Part shown: piece after piece, positions 12,001 through 23,192 of the stretch | How positions within the stretch are numbered: the first letter of the stretch is position 1 | Layout: each line of letters opens with the position of its first letter | Assembly (NCBI GenBank): GCA_947396885.1 | Contig: OX377202.1 | Location: 25,172,001 to 25,236,000 of the forward strand | DNA from: Heligmosomoides polygyrus polygyrus | Taxonomy: Eukaryota; Nematoda; Chromadorea; Rhabditida; Heligmosomidae | Length of the DNA stretch: 64,000 nt | Direction of reading: 5' to 3' | Notes under the pieces: model-generated | The model's database searches: none | What the model saw: the letters and a program-made list of their open reading frames with translations, nothing else | Told to the model about the DNA's origin: nothing | Made by a program: the position numbers and the translations under genes

Positions 12001-13048
12001 CGGTATATGAATAGCGAAGCCTCTAATGTCCTAATTATTGCGTGAATGGTAGAAAGACGATGCTCGCGAAAAGCGGAAAAGGCTGAACTCCACTCACGAG
12101 AGCACGTTTTGAGGTTCAGCTAAGCAAACGCTCTTGAATGGTGGAGACGTACGCGACAAATCAGAATGGAAAGCAACCTATTGACCGAACTGACAATGAG
12201 TAGAAAGAAGCAAATGGTTTAATTCAGGAGCGTCAAAGAAGGCGTGAAGGTGACGGTGAGAACGCCCCACCTAGTGAAGCGTTCTTCCTGCACTGACATA
12301 TGAGACATGCATCCGACGAATGGACGGTGAACATGCGAACAGATGTGTATGCACTGAAAGGATGTTATTTTGAGTAACACAATTCGCGCAAGGAAATCAC
12401 GCCTCCACAGTTCAGATCTTCGTCGACGTTACGGTTTACGCTGTCGAAAACGGTTAAAAACGGAGGTGTTGACAGGAATAATTCACGTCATTTTTGAGCA
12501 TCAGGTCACCGTCAATAAGGCTGCAAGTCGTTAGACTGGTGTTTTGCTCCAATTTCAAAACTCTTGCGACAGGCGGGGCTAGAACCTGCACCACTACTTA
12601 CCGGACAGGATGATTTATGCCGCCTGAAGCTTGAGCTTTGATCGCAGTAAAAGACAGTTACAACTGACCCGGACATTATTGCAGCACAGACCATCGAATT
12701 CTTTTCAAAAGGGACCAGGCAGATGCTGAAACGCTCGGAGTGCTGTCCTGATCATTAGTGGGAGCCTGATCCTATAGGGTGATTGAAGCTCGAGCTCCAG
12801 GAGAAGAATCCTGCACAGTATGCACTAGGGATGAGCGGATTACCCGCTATCCACTATCATTTCTCCGATCTCCAGGAAGCTTTGGCCTATTCTGCTTCTC
12901 GTTATCCGGTGATTATTGAGTCGTCAGAATCCTCAGGTTTGGACGTGGAGTTGCAAAGTGCATGGTGAAGAATATGCACAATGATAAAGGTGATCGTAAA
13001 CAACAATAGTAAGTATCATAACCAGAAAACTTTAGATGAGGCATATCT
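12001..13048. other. Mostly unassigned; possible RTE scrap at 12375-12450
   Basis: At 12375-12450 the order cgcctccacagttcagatct, tcgtcgacg, acgctgtcg resembles the start of the RTE fragments at 14630 and 40671. Nothing else in this stretch is recognised. Confidence 0.35.
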
Positions 13049-13420
13049 TTGCTTACTTTACTCCATCCAAACAAGACCATGGTGACCGTATGGTGGACAA
13101 CGGCTGGTGTAATCCATTACAAGTTCTTGAAGAGTGGAGTGACTATCACAGCGAAGAAGTACTGTGCCGAAATTGAACTGATACACCAGGAAAAACAGCC
13201 GGCTTTGGTCAATCGAAGAGGCTCAATCCTACCGCGCCCGTACGATTCAAAAATTGTCAGAAATGATGTCCAGAAACGAAGCTCTGCCACATCCAGCATA
13301 TCCGCCAGATCTGTACTCTACCGGTTGTCATTTTTATCAGCGTTTAGATCGCCATATGAAGGATAAAAAATTCAGTTACGATCTGACAAAGTTTTCCGTC
13401 AATATTAGCCACTTCATATG
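13049..13420 (+). pseudogene. Mariner transposase relic
   Basis: Translation gives KTMVTVWWTTAGVIHYKFL, then SGVTITAKKYCAEIE and KQPALVNRRG. This is the stretch between the first and second catalytic aspartates of a mariner (DD34D) transposase. The block that should contain HDNARPH is rearranged. A second frame continues LPHPAYPPDLYSTGCHFYQR, corresponding to the PxYSPDLxPTDYHFF motif with the third aspartate replaced. Frameshifts, lost catalytic residues and no terminal repeats make it dead. The retained motifs resemble the intact element at 45763 in order, but the sequence is from a different, older mariner lineage. Confidence 0.8.
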
Positions 13421-13639
13421 CAACAACCTAATAAATTTTTCTCGGAGGTCCTATCACGACGCAGCCGCTACACGGTCTCTCATCCAAACTCAGCGGAGAA
13501 ACGGTGCGTCCCTCACCAGAATAGCGCCGAGTTCCAATGCAGCGAAGGCCTTATTGAAGACTTCTTCGGGGGTATGTAACCCTTCATCAGAAAGCCTCTA
13601 AAGGGTCTCATCACAGTCTTGACAGTCAGTTAAGGCGCG

Positions 13640-14035
13640 TTAACATCGATCTAGCTAGGAGTGCAGCGGAGAGGAGAGGGAAGGACCGCCCGATAAGGAT
13701 TTCTGCGAAACGGACGGTAATGATGGAAGTCGCAGCAAGAGCAGCAGCAGCAGCAGGTGGCAGCAACCTGACGGGCAGGGCGATCGATTATGGGTGGGCA
13801 AGACTGTCGCTGTGCTGCATGGGCACCGAGCCCCACAGACTCACACAAACACATGAACAGCGGGGGAACACCCCGGCGACCACCCACCACCCACACTTCC
13901 GTCGGGAGACGAGCTGCCGCCGCAGAAGCGCGGCTGGTAGAGTCGATGACGTCAGTGGGAAACGTACGACGTTATTCGGCCATCTGCCATTCACGTCCTT
14001 TCTCCTTCGCGGCATAATTGGGTTGACGGGAAACT
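13640..14035. other. GC-rich island
   Basis: Distinctly GC-rich block with an agcagcagcagcagcag run near 13738-13755 and many CG dinucleotides, set in AT-rich surroundings. Short frames are open on both strands (about 105 codons + at 13720-14037), none recognisable. It might be a promoter or first-exon region of a host gene, or a different repeat. No transcription signal was proven. Confidence 0.3.
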
Positions 14036-14040
14036 AATGT

Positions 14041-14629
14041 CGGTTTTTGCAGCGCCCATTTTCTCGCCCCGATCTTGGAATGAAATCCGATTCTGAAATA
14101 TAGCCTCTTCGTAGCATCTTGAAGCACTGCTCCTCGCCTCCAGCTTCAACTGCACACTACTGAAGCCAAAAATAGACCTGTGCCTAACGGCGCCTATCTT
14201 TTGAGAACGCTGGTGGATACGACGGGCCGGAAAATTGAAACTTGGGCATAGGCCGGATTAACGCAGTTCGGGTTAGCGTGATATTAGATGGTCTTGAAAT
14301 TAATGCAAAAATTCAGTATGCATTTCATTTTTTTCTTTTCGCAGCCGAAGACTGGTTGAGCTGCTGCTTCTCGTCGACGAAGACGACAAAAAAATTTAGT
14401 ATGTAGTTTTCACGTAAGCTTTTTGACAGCAAAAATTGCTGCAGCAAATGCACGGCTTGGAGAGTGTTCAAAAGCGCCGAGGAAACAGTTAAAAAGACGC
14501 TTCATGCTCACCATTTCGACATCGCCGTACACTAACGCTCCCTTCAGAAGCCTGAGCCCCACGAATGGAGAACGAATGTGGGATCAGAGCTGTGCAACAA
14601 TGATGTGAGAGGATGACTCATTAAGTGAC
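14041..14629. other. Unassigned sequence
   Basis: No recognisable gene. The last 150 bases may be drifted sequence belonging to the adjoining RTE fragment. Confidence 0.4.
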
Positions 14630-14990
14630 ACAACTCACGAAAGCGAGAGAAGGCCTGCAGCTTCGAGCCTCGTCGGCGTTCGGGAATGAGATACGCTGTC
14701 GCATAAACCAATCCATCGAAAATTAGGTGGGTCGGCCACATGTAAAGCGTCTGCTGACACCCGCAGACTGGGAGCCGAAACAGACTGGATTTCGCAGGAG
14801 TCAAAAGAACACCAGGACGCCCACAAACGCGTTTCTCGGATTTCTTCGTGAAGGCCGTGAACGAACGATACGGCGCTCTTCGTACCCCTCGAATGAGGAG
14901 TTCCATCGGAGCACTCTGGCCTGCGATAGGGGCGAATGGAGACGCTGCTTGCTCTCCCACTAGCAACTCTATGATCAACAGGACTCAGTT
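14630..14990 (+). mobile_element. RTE-type LINE 3' fragment
   Basis: Shares the order of the fragment at 40671: ttcgagcctcgtcggcgttc, aattaggtgggtcggccaca, gaacaccaggacgcccacaa, ttcttcgtgaaggccgtgaa, and gaatggagacgctgctt. These encode the C-terminal region that follows the RT domain in RTE elements (RWAGH, GRPPTRW, FFVKAL, WRRY). Here the frame is broken by indels. The 3' end is a degraded gatcaacaggactcagttga, like the gatacaggtgat tails of the sister copies. Confidence 0.75.
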
Positions 14991-15199
14991 GATACTTCTT
15001 ATTTAGTTCACATAATAAGTTTTACCACCTTGGATAGAGAAGAACATGTAGCTTTAAGTAAATGCATACGAAATATATAAGGCTACTAAAAATTGAAGAG
15101 TTTGAGTAATTCCCGTAACAGTACAAATTCCTAATTTTCGTGTCGAGGACCTAATAGCTTGAATATCGGAAGACGAATTTGCAGTTAAATCGAAATTTA

Positions 15200-16080
15200 C
15201 CAGGCTGTCCAATAATTTCTGTCCGAAAATTTTCAAAATTCTATAATTTTCCTTAGAAGTGTTATAATATCAGGCAAGTGTAAAAACCTTCTAGAAGATT
15301 CTCCAGAGTTCCACGCCAGGGGTATATAAGGCGTAGTCCCCGCGTCTAGCTACCAGTACAAGCTAAAATGGACCAAGGTCGAATTCGTACGTTCATGTAC
15401 TACGAGTGGCTGCTGGGCAACGACACAGGCTCCGCGGTCGCCAACATCTGCAGAGCGTGCAAGGAGGATGCAGTGTCCCAACGCACAGTCAGGCGCTGGT
15501 TCAATCGTTTCGAGAGCGGCGACACGAGCCTCGAGGACAGGGAGCTCAGCGGGAGGCCTTCTGGTGGGACGCCAAGGGCATGCTGTATTTCGAGCTGCTC
15601 CCGCAAGGCAGGACGGTCACCGCCTCCATCTACACCGATCAGCTCGAGAAACTAGCCGCCGCCATCCGAGAAAAGCGTCCCCGACGGGCCTCGGTCCACC
15701 TGCTGCACGACTACGCGCGCCCCCACGTGGCGAAGGAGACCCAGCAGAAGTTGGCGACGCTCGGCTGGGAGACGGTTGCCCATCCGCCGTATTCCCCGGA
15801 CCTCGCCCCCTCCGACTACCACTTGTTCCGCCCGCTGAAGCACCATTTGGCCGGAGGAAAATTCACCAACTACGACAACCTCAAATCCGACAGCGCGGAC
15901 TTCTTCGAGTCGCAGCCCCCGGAGTTCTGGGCGAAGGGCATCGGCGACCTGCCCAATCGATGGGCCACTGTTGTGGATAACTGTGGTGATTATATTGTTG
16001 AACAGACTTGCTTTTCAAGAAAGTTGAAAAAAAAATTAAAAATGGTGAAATTTTCGGACAAGAATTATTGGACAGCCTGG
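15200..16080 (+). mobile_element. Internally deleted mariner with intact TIRs
   Basis: Terminal inverted repeats of about 33 bases begin ccaggctgtccaataatt at the left and match the complement at the right end with two or three differences. TA dinucleotides flank both ends (15198-15199 and 16081-16082), the normal mariner target duplication. At 881 bp it is about 400 bp shorter than an autonomous mariner, because the centre of the transposase gene is missing. Its coding part is clearly GC-richer than the surroundings. With both ends preserved it could in principle be moved by a transposase supplied elsewhere. Confidence 0.92.
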
Positions 16081-16083
16081 TAA
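15368..16083 (+). pseudogene. Mariner transposase, internal deletion and frameshift
   Basis: The ATG at 15368 lies about 40 bases after a TATA-like gtatataagg. The first 65 codons encode the N-terminal helix-turn-helix region (MDQGRIRTFMYYEW, then QRTVRRWFNRFESGD and SGRP). At about 15555 the sequence jumps into WWDAKGMLYFELLPQGRT in a different frame, skipping the linker (WVPHEL equivalent) and the first catalytic aspartate. The rest keeps LLHDYARPHVAK and YSPDLAPSDYH, with 34 residues between these two aspartates as in DD34D enzymes, and runs almost to the right TIR. With no first Asp and a frame change it cannot encode an active enzyme. Confidence 0.9.
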
Positions 16084-16312
16084 ATGGCTCGACTTGAACA
16101 TCGCATTTCCCTAGGCATGTCAGGTCCCTCAGTTGCAATGATCAATATCTTCCTTTCATCAGTGATGTTTTTTGTGCACTCGAAAATTGGTTCAGCCAGT
16201 CAAAAAAATACTATCACCCTTTATTTATGCGCACTATTAATCTAATTGAACACCACCACGGAGAATGAGCTGATAGAGCGCCGTAGCGGTGTTCTAACTA
16301 CAGGAAAACGGA

Positions 16313-16451
16313 GGGCGTGCAGCGTAGTTCGAGGAGGCGCAGGCTCGCGCACCGCGAATCAAGGTTCACGGTTGGGCTCCCGTCAGGCCAACCTGACCTC
16401 CCACTCCTCGGGCGTGGGCGATTTGCTACCATAGTTGTCTGGGGGAGAGCA
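16313..16451 (+). repeat. tRNA-derived SINE, 5' half
   Basis: The head gggcgtgcagcgtagttcga retains an A-box-like segment. It continues through caggccaacctgacctccca and stops at tagttgtctgggggagag. The 3' half is absent. Confidence 0.7.
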
Positions 16452-16670
16452 AAACACCAACTTCTTCATCGTCATTAGACATACAAATACACTTTCGAAT
16501 TCCCTATCGTATAAGCAGAACGTGTAACGCATTCTAAGAATAATTGATTACCACATCCCTTATTCTTTTTTATTCTTTACGCCAATTCACCGATAGGCGC
16601 ATTTTCATGCACAGTCTTGGCCATAAAACTCTACAATCGACTGTTACCGAAGAAAGGAAACAGCCAGGAG

Positions 16671-16800
16671 CCAGATTCATCAACCGCCTATCGTCCTCTA
16701 ACGGTGAAAATACCGCCAAACCTGATGCTGATGAATGCCATATCCGCAGGTTTGGCGGTATTCTCACCGTTAGATGGCGGTAAGCGGTTGAAGAATCTGG
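16671..16800. repeat. Fold-back (palindromic) element, family F1
   Basis: Left arm 16671-16724 (ccagattcatcaaccgccta and on) pairs with right arm 16747-16800 with few mismatches, leaving a 22-base loop. Similar terminal motifs occur at 18095, 20765 and 25731, so this is a small dispersed family, MITE-like in form. It has no coding capacity. Confidence 0.8.
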
Positions 16801-16804
16801 CCCC

Positions 16805-17270
16805 AGATAGATGGTCTCTCATGTTGCCTCCATGTTGTCTCACAGAAGTAGGGTGAGTGGCGATTGACTCGCGCCGGCCCTTCCCTAATATAGATAGCAA
16901 CAAGTAAAATGCACTCCACAATATCAAGAGTGTCACCGAGCATTCAGCTGCAAAACCTTTTGCAGAGAGGAACAGCCTTCAAAGCCGCCGCTGTTTTATG
17001 GTAATTGAAGATGCATAAACCGATAACAGCGTCTAGGGTCTGCATCGAGAAGACTGAAGAAGATAGCTAAGATGGAAGCCGAGAAGCTGATTTACTGATA
17101 GCAGAATGCCCTTTGATGGAGCTAATTAAGGACCACAACGCAGTCGACTCGTTGCTCAGTGCACTTGGCGGATACGGTACCATAGCTGCAGCACAACTAA
17201 CTAACACTAAATGAGTGCATTGGACTCTGTCGGCGTTGAGACAATGGGGTGCGTCGTCTGTGAAAGATAA
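16805..17270. other. Unassigned sequence
   Basis: Nothing recognised in this stretch. Confidence 0.45.
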
Positions 17271-17407
17271 ACGGATAATAGATAAAGGGCGTCGTTAATT
17301 AATCCCTCTTGGGATGCGCCACACAGTCCATCTCTAGGAGATGTCGTGGAGGCAATTTGTATGCGTATTTGGCTTAGCCAGTCACTTGCGGTGGCCAGTC
17401 GCTGGAT
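17271..17407 (-). repeat. tRNA-derived SINE, 3' half
   Basis: Tail and 3' body only: ggataatagataaagggcg, then cttgggatgcgccacaca, and gatgtcgtggaggcaattt, ending in the ggtggccagtcgctgg segment. Confidence 0.75.
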
Positions 17408-17554
17408 ATTTTGAGGACGGTACATCTGCCTAGGAAACAGTACTTTTGCAACTTCCTGCATGCTCGATGTTTGGTAGGTGTTGCCTTGTGCGAATATGCG
17501 ATTCCGCTGTAAATTTTAGGCCCATAATCCAGCAGATGTACACATTCTATATCC

Positions 17555-17774
17555 TTCCATGCGATATCCCGGTGCATTTTGAATGCATGTTTGGCCAACA
17601 TTGCGGTGGTTAGGCGATGGCTAACTTAATGCTGTATCCTTCCCAGACAAGCCTAGTGCGAATACATCGACTCCGTAGAAATGAAGGGTTGATTAACATG
17701 AGCGGGAACCCAAACTTATACACCGTCTGGGGCATAGGCGCGCCGGTGCCTTCTTTCACAGCGCTACCACTCGC
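17555..17774 (-). repeat. tRNA-derived SINE, missing 3' end
   Basis: Begins in the body (gcatttTGAATGCATGTTTG region), keeps 'ccttcccagacaagcctagt' and ends in the A-box complement gcgctaccactcgc. The B-box area has decayed to catgagcgggaaccc. Confidence 0.65.
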
Positions 17775-18094
17775 TTAGGAACGTAACATCCTATTATTAA
17801 AAGAGTGGAGATTCTCGCAATGGTATTCATTTCCCCTTTTAGACAAACACCTGTGACGCTTCCCTGGCAAGTTCGCATGGAATTCGTCTGTTATTCCTTA
17901 TATAGAAAATCTTCTAGTTTGAGAGAGCTTCTAACGACAATCGGATCTCCTACATCGCGCTAACAAATGGCCACAATCGCGCGAGCCAATGTGACTATGA
18001 ACGAGGCTATAGGGTAGCCCCTGAGAAACTAAGAAAAACTGTCAGAAAAAAACTGTACTCCTCATTGATGTCTTGTGGGACCGAAATTGAGCCC
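17775..18094. other. Unassigned sequence
   Basis: Nothing recognised in this stretch. Confidence 0.4.
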
Positions 18095-18270
18095 TGGGCC
18101 AGATTCAACAACCGTTTATCGGCCGGTAACGGTGAAAAGTACCGCTAAACCAACTGATACCTCGGCATGGGTGTAGTAAACTTGGGGTCGAACTCTCTGT
18201 GTCGGTTACTATGCATGCCTGGTCTGTGGTGAGATGACACCGACGGTATCGTTGATGAATCTGGCCCTGG
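18095..18270. repeat. Fold-back element, family F1, asymmetric copy
   Basis: The left end tgggccagattcaacaaccg is matched by the complement of the right end gttgatgaatctggccctgg. The next 25 bases pair imperfectly (taacggtgaaaagtaccg against the ggtgagatgacaccgacgg side). The centre is longer and more drifted than in the 16671 copy. Confidence 0.65.
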
Positions 18271-19462
18271 TCGCTTTATATGCGTCGACTACAGAGACAG
18301 GAGGAAAGCACATAAGGAAATGGATAGGAGAGAAGAGGAGAGCAACAATAGAGGAATGAAATCAGACTGTATGCAAATGCTTCCCACCCTCTGCAGTCTC
18401 CTCCACACAGCATCGAGTACATGGGCTGTACAATGTAAATGATATGCAGACCACTTCCTGAAGGTGCCCTGAAAGGAAAATATTAGCACTTCTATGTACA
18501 TGACAGGGTACCTCTTCACGCATACATTCACGAGCTAAACCAAGCGTTATCGAACTTCGAACAGATAATGTGATCACGCAGAGGCAAAGTGTTAGAAGAT
18601 GAGAAACGAAGAGGACGGGGCACTATTGTTGTAGCACAATCAGCAGCGAATGGCTGCAACGAAAAATGAGCTCATCTGCTCGCAGCATGAAGCGCAAAAA
18701 AGCCATGTAAGCTTGTGCAGCGGGAAATTGTCTATATCTGGCTGCAGGGTTTTCCGAGAAAGTTCGCATTTGGAGGCAAATAGCGGGAACTTTCCGAGAG
18801 GGCCGTTTATGTTGCAGAGTACGACTTCAAACAGTTCCGATAGTACGGCGCAGTCTGCTTATAGAATGTCTTCGAAACGTCGGCGTTATTATAATAAAGC
18901 GCGATTAGATGCCATTTTGAGTGCGGTATTCTTTGTACTTTACTGACCTTCTTTTACTTCTCGTAAGGAAGAATAGAAGACGAGGGCAAACTTTCGATAA
19001 CCTCAACAGACGTGAGCGTTAGCACAAGCTCGTGACAACAACTTGAAAGGATAGGTAAGGTAGGGTAAGGCAAGGTAAGGTAGAGTAAGGTAAAAGGTGC
19101 AGGCTAGCAGACATGGATGAATCGCCGACGCTACACCCCTTCTGGGATGCGGTCAACGAAGAAAGAAAAGAAAATGAAAAAAACGAGGAAAAGGAAATAA
19201 GGAAAGGGAAAAGGAGCAGAAACCAATGAAAACCCAGCCTTCCATCCCCTGCGTTCTGTGTACTAGTACAGGAATTCTCCGGAAAATAAAGCTCACTGAA
19301 GTGTTCCACGTCTTGGCATCACTAGTCATTACATAGGCATTGCACTGCTTCCACGATATCTCATGTAAGGCAGAATGCGTGGTGCGTCCCACATAGGGAA
19401 AAATAACATCGACCTTTATCTTCATACTCAAGAGTAAGGAGCATTACTGTCGATACTCATTA
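18271..19462. other. Unassigned sequence with minor repeats
   Basis: Contains the aaggt-type simple repeat described separately and a SINE scrap (acaccccttctgggatgcgg) near 19132-19151. A cttcgaaacgtcggcg stretch at 18869-18884 resembles the end of a hammerhead-like motif but lacks the rest. No gene is supported. Confidence 0.4.
19047..19098. repeat. Simple repeat, aaggt/agggt units
   Basis: About ten imperfect units of aaggt, tagggt and taagg type in tandem. It is not the nematode telomere repeat TTAGGC. Confidence 0.85.
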
Positions 19463-19742
19463 ATGGATCTGGCGCAGTCGCCGGTGGTTCCGGCTGTTAC
19501 ATGCACCCGATATCAGGTTGCTCGGTCGGATTTCCCGCCCAGGCCAACCAAGCCTTCCATCCGTACTGGTTCGGCAAATTAGTATCAGACATGCCTGGAA
19601 AGTAGAAAGCGCAGAACTGTTCATCTGCTTGTCTCCGCACTTCATTGTATAGACCAAACACGCATTCAAATGACCTCCAAATCCCGTAGAAGTAGAATGC
19701 TTGGCGCATCCCAAAAGGGATTGATCAACGTCATCCTTCATT
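19463..19742 (+). repeat. tRNA-derived SINE, full length
   Basis: The head atctggcgcagtcgccggtg keeps a good A box. The B-box segment is gctcggtcggatttccc. The body is complete to 'aaaagggattgatcaacg' and the tccttcattc tail. Confidence 0.85.
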
Positions 19743-20508
19743 CTTTTATCCGTTGTTCATCGATTGTAAAACTGATTAGCCAGGATGCTGGCCGAGCCCA
19801 AAATCTCTGGGTCCACCTATAACTACAACTCCGATGCTAGCTATTCTCTGATCAAGCTCCACCTCTTGGTTACACCATTATGCAGTGAAGGCTTGACAGT
19901 CAATTCATGACGTCCTTCTCAGGAAGATGTACCACAGGGAGCAGAAACCGAATTTGTTAAGTTTTTTAATGTCTTCGCTTTTCCCATATATATCCCAATT
20001 CCAAATAAACTTATCTTAAAAATAAAACCAAACAGGAGGTTCTCTGACCTCTAGCGGTCGTTATTGAAGTCCGAGCAAATTTATGCAATTTATTGCAGAT
20101 GAAATCAAGTTACTCGCAGGCGAATTCCTCTGACTTCGTGCACAAGTCAAACGTGGAGGTCGTCTAGGTAAGATTGCTGAGCTAAACATCGAACTTCACA
20201 GATGGTCTTCAAGAATGGCCTTTTATTAGATACACGATAATACTAAGAGAAGAAAAGAGAAGAGAACAGAATGCTCATAGTGGACAAGAATAGCACTGTC
20301 ACGTAGTCCCCGAAGCGTTGCTCGACGTAAAACGAGGCAAAGTAGGAATCGCAGAAAACAGAAGAAAAATAGGAACGCATGAACTCCGTATTTTTTACTT
20401 TCGCACTCATTTTTTAAATGAGAGACGCCACTTGGTAGGAAATTCCAGCCCATAACGTTTGAGCTATCTGCACTGCACGCTAGCGCGCTTAAACTGGAGG
20501 TTTGTTTA
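19743..20508. other. Unassigned sequence
   Basis: No gene or family recognised. It lies upstream of the candidate secreted-peptide frame. I cannot identify a promoter in it. Confidence 0.4.
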
Positions 20509-20763
20509 ATGAAGGCTAATGTTTTGATTTCCACGTTTCTAGTCTTGGCAAACTGTTTTAAAGCGCGTGTTCCTCTGACAAATCAGAGATCTATGAAGAG
20601 TGTATCAAAAGAGCTTTGTTACGATACAACACTGCACAATTCAGGGAAGGATTTTAGTACTCTATCGTATAAAAGGTCGATCCCTGTTGATGGCCGCATT
20701 TCCGAAGACGAAGAGAAAACTTCCTACCGGAGAATGCACATTTCATTCGTAGGTCTCATTTGA
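20509..20763 (+). CDS. Candidate small secreted peptide precursor exon
   Basis: ATG-started frame of 84 codons not overlapping any repeat family in the window. The first 19 residues (MKANVLISTFLVLANCFKA) look like a signal peptide: a lysine, a hydrophobic core and a small residue at the likely cleavage point. The remainder is hydrophilic with dibasic pairs (SYKRSIP, SYRRMH) and one Cys, a form seen in neuropeptide or small secreted precursors. A possible 5' splice donor (gtaggt at 20749-20754) lies 12 bases before the TGA, so it might be a first exon ending there. It matches no family I know. A chance frame cannot be excluded. Confidence 0.3.
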   Translation: MKANVLISTFLVLANCFKARVPLTNQRSMKSVSKELCYDTTLHNSGKDFSTLSYKRSIPVDGRISEDEEKTSYRRMHISFVGLI

Positions 20764-20764
20764 G

Positions 20765-20928
20765 CCCCAATTCATCAACGACTCACAGCAATTTAACAGA
20801 GAAAATAAAGCCGAAATCACTGATAGCGCGGCTTATCAAGCGATAAGGTGAAACATTTCTCCGCGCGGTCAGGGATTTCAGGTGTACTTTCTCTGTTAAA
20901 TTGCTGTAAGTCGTTGATGATTCCGGCC
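20765..20928. repeat. Fold-back element, F1-related
   Basis: Left arm 20765-20804 (ccccaattcatcaacgactc and on) pairs with right arm 20888-20928 nearly perfectly, including acagcaatttaacagagaaa. The termini share ATTCATCAACG with the F1 copies, but the inner arm differs, so it is a separate subfamily. Confidence 0.75.
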
Positions 20929-20932
20929 CTTG

Positions 20933-22130
20933 GATCCAAATTAAACGGAAGGAGATGTTATCAGCGAAGAAATCAATATTGTTTCCAGAAGGAATTTTGT
21001 GCCAAAGGCGTCCACAATATTCGAAGCGCTCGAGCGATTCCAACACCTTACGTGAGGTGCAGCCTTGGTAGACGCGCTGTCATGGAGGTCCTTCAGCGGA
21101 CAACGTGTAACAGTCCTCCTCCTGATCGACTACAATAAGGGTGCTAAACTTAGGACAAGCCTACTCTGCTCAGTGATGCCTGGAACTCCAATCCTTTGAC
21201 CATGCACTTCCGCATGCTAGAAGTGCAAGAGCCTAGTATTGGAGTTCCAGAGAGAAAAAACTGTCCTAGTCGTTCTTTGCTGTCATCTAGGAAGCGAATG
21301 CAGCAAGAACTTTTTCATGACCTTCGCAGACTTCGGACTCCAATTTAGTTGAGCAGCTTCGAAGGAGTATGCAAGAAACCTAGTGGAGCGAGAACGGCGA
21401 AGCATGAAGAAAAGTTGTTTGCATCGGCCGAAAGCGAAAGCCAACTGTAGCAAAGTTCGTCCGCAATCTTATGGAGTCCATACCGAGAAGATCACGCGAA
21501 ATCACTCAAGCGTAAGATTATTATCAAATGGCCGTGATTTTCGCTTTAAAAATCCACTGGAGTGGCCCACACTCGACATACGATGTTTCGCCAGAGTTCA
21601 GCTTGCAAATGCTCCTTTACACTGTTTACTCTAATGAAAAGCTTCGCCTTGAATTGTCGAGTACAGTCACATGCATAATAGACACAATGCACATCGAAAA
21701 CTGGAATGTTAGTGAACACATTGACGCTCGGTTGCGAACAGAATTACAGTAGCATACTGACCCATGAGGGGATCTTTCTTTACCCGGAAGAGGCCAAACT
21801 TTTCACAGTTGTTTCCTCTCCTAGCGATAACCCTCCGACTAGGATATATCTGCCAAGAGTGTTATGTGATTGGTTCATATAACCTTCGATAATACGGCAC
21901 AAGCGCTGCCGTCTGTAACATCACAACGTCAATGCTTGAAACAGATCCCGAAGCTCCCAGTATCGTCATCTCGAATCCTCTCTGGTCGACTCGATGAAGT
22001 GCTCATCCTGCTCTCAAGTGGGCTTAGGCTTATGAGTGGTCTACAAGTGCATGAAGATAGAGGCGATGCAATAAATGGCCTAGGAACAGTAGTTCTCTCT
22101 CCCCAGCTTTTAACGGGCATAATCCAAAAA
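20933..22130. other. Unassigned sequence
   Basis: Several 60-110 codon frames, none recognisable. A short inverted pair near 21181-21245 (cctggaactccaat against attggagttccag) could form a hairpin. No gene is supported. Confidence 0.4.
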
Positions 22131-22415
22131 AGAATAAAGAACGGCGTTGCTCAAACCTTTTGGGATGCGCCACGCATTCTACTTCTACGGGATATCGTGG
22201 AGGCGATTTGAATGCGTATTTGGCCACACAATGACTTGCGGTGGCCAGTCGATGAACTAGTCAGCGCTTTACCATTCCCAGACAAGTCTAGTACCAATTC
22301 ACCGAGCCCGAAGGAATGGAAGGCTTGGTTGGCCCGGGCGGGAAATCCTAACCAAGAACCTGGTATCGGGTGCAGGCGACAGTAGGCGCCTCCTCCGACT
22401 GCGCTACATGCGCCC
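22131..22415 (-). repeat. tRNA-derived SINE, full length
   Basis: Close to the young consensus. The A-box complement ccgactgcgctacatgcgcc is at the right end, gggaaatcctaaccaagaac covers the B box, and the body carries only scattered substitutions. Confidence 0.9.
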
Positions 22416-23192
22416 ACAATCCATAAACGACAAATAATAACGATCAGCACTAATACATCCTTTTGTTGTATGCACCACACACTTATTTTGTTTGTACTAT
22501 CATAAAGTGAACTTTAATACATAATTGTGGCTCATACATTGACTTTCGTTAGTCGGCCGATGAAAAAAATCAGCGTTTTCTTCAATTCCGGGAATGGCTG
22601 GTGGTGCTATATACATAATTCGCTGACTGAGAAGACATGGTAAGATTGGCTGGAAACACACGGAACAAATAAGAATATGCGATAGCCAAAGCCTAATACG
22701 TTAGAGTGCGTCCTGCTGCACGACTGTCTGAACAATCGGTATTGCCGTGAAGGCGCACTGTAAAAGGTGGGGGAACGCGCCGCTGCTCCTACCGTATTCT
22801 CGTCAGCCAATCAGAACATCGATCGAACACGTCCCCTGCCTGTGTGTGGTTTGGTCCTGGTCGTGTCACTGCGCGCGATAACAGTCGGTGCTCTGTGCGT
22901 TCTGCTGTGCTTCTTTACGTTATGCGCCGAAAATTCGTTCGAAACATAGCATAGTCCTCTATTTGTAGACACGGAGAAACGCCTTCACATCGTGTGTTTC
23001 ACCAAGCGGTCGCTGTCCTGTCTCTGAAACATTTCTCAATAGGCGCCTCAAGGTGAGGGAATTTCATTAAGAACCGCCGTTACTGCCTATTGCATTACAT
23101 TTTTGTTTCAAAAAGCAAGGCAAAGAATATATTTAAGAAGATTTAGAGCAAGGAACATAACATCCACCATTTGCAGAGAGAATAAGAGCTTA
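22416..23192. other. Unassigned sequence; CCAAT-containing patch
   Basis: At 22750-22950 there is a GC-richer patch with agccaatcagaac. An open frame there has no ATG. A core-promoter role is possible but unsupported. Confidence 0.35.

Noticed and set aside
18860..18895. Possible hammerhead-like motif (cttcgaaacgtcggcg)
   Set aside because: Only the GAAACGTC half is present. No CUGANGA and no pairing helix I were found.
19047..19098. Possible interstitial telomere repeat
   Set aside because: Units are aaggt/agggt, not TTAGGC, the nematode telomere repeat.
22767..22949. 60-codon frame with a hydrophobic stretch (VGALCVLLCFFTLCA)
   Set aside because: No ATG start and no other support. A membrane segment alone is weak evidence.
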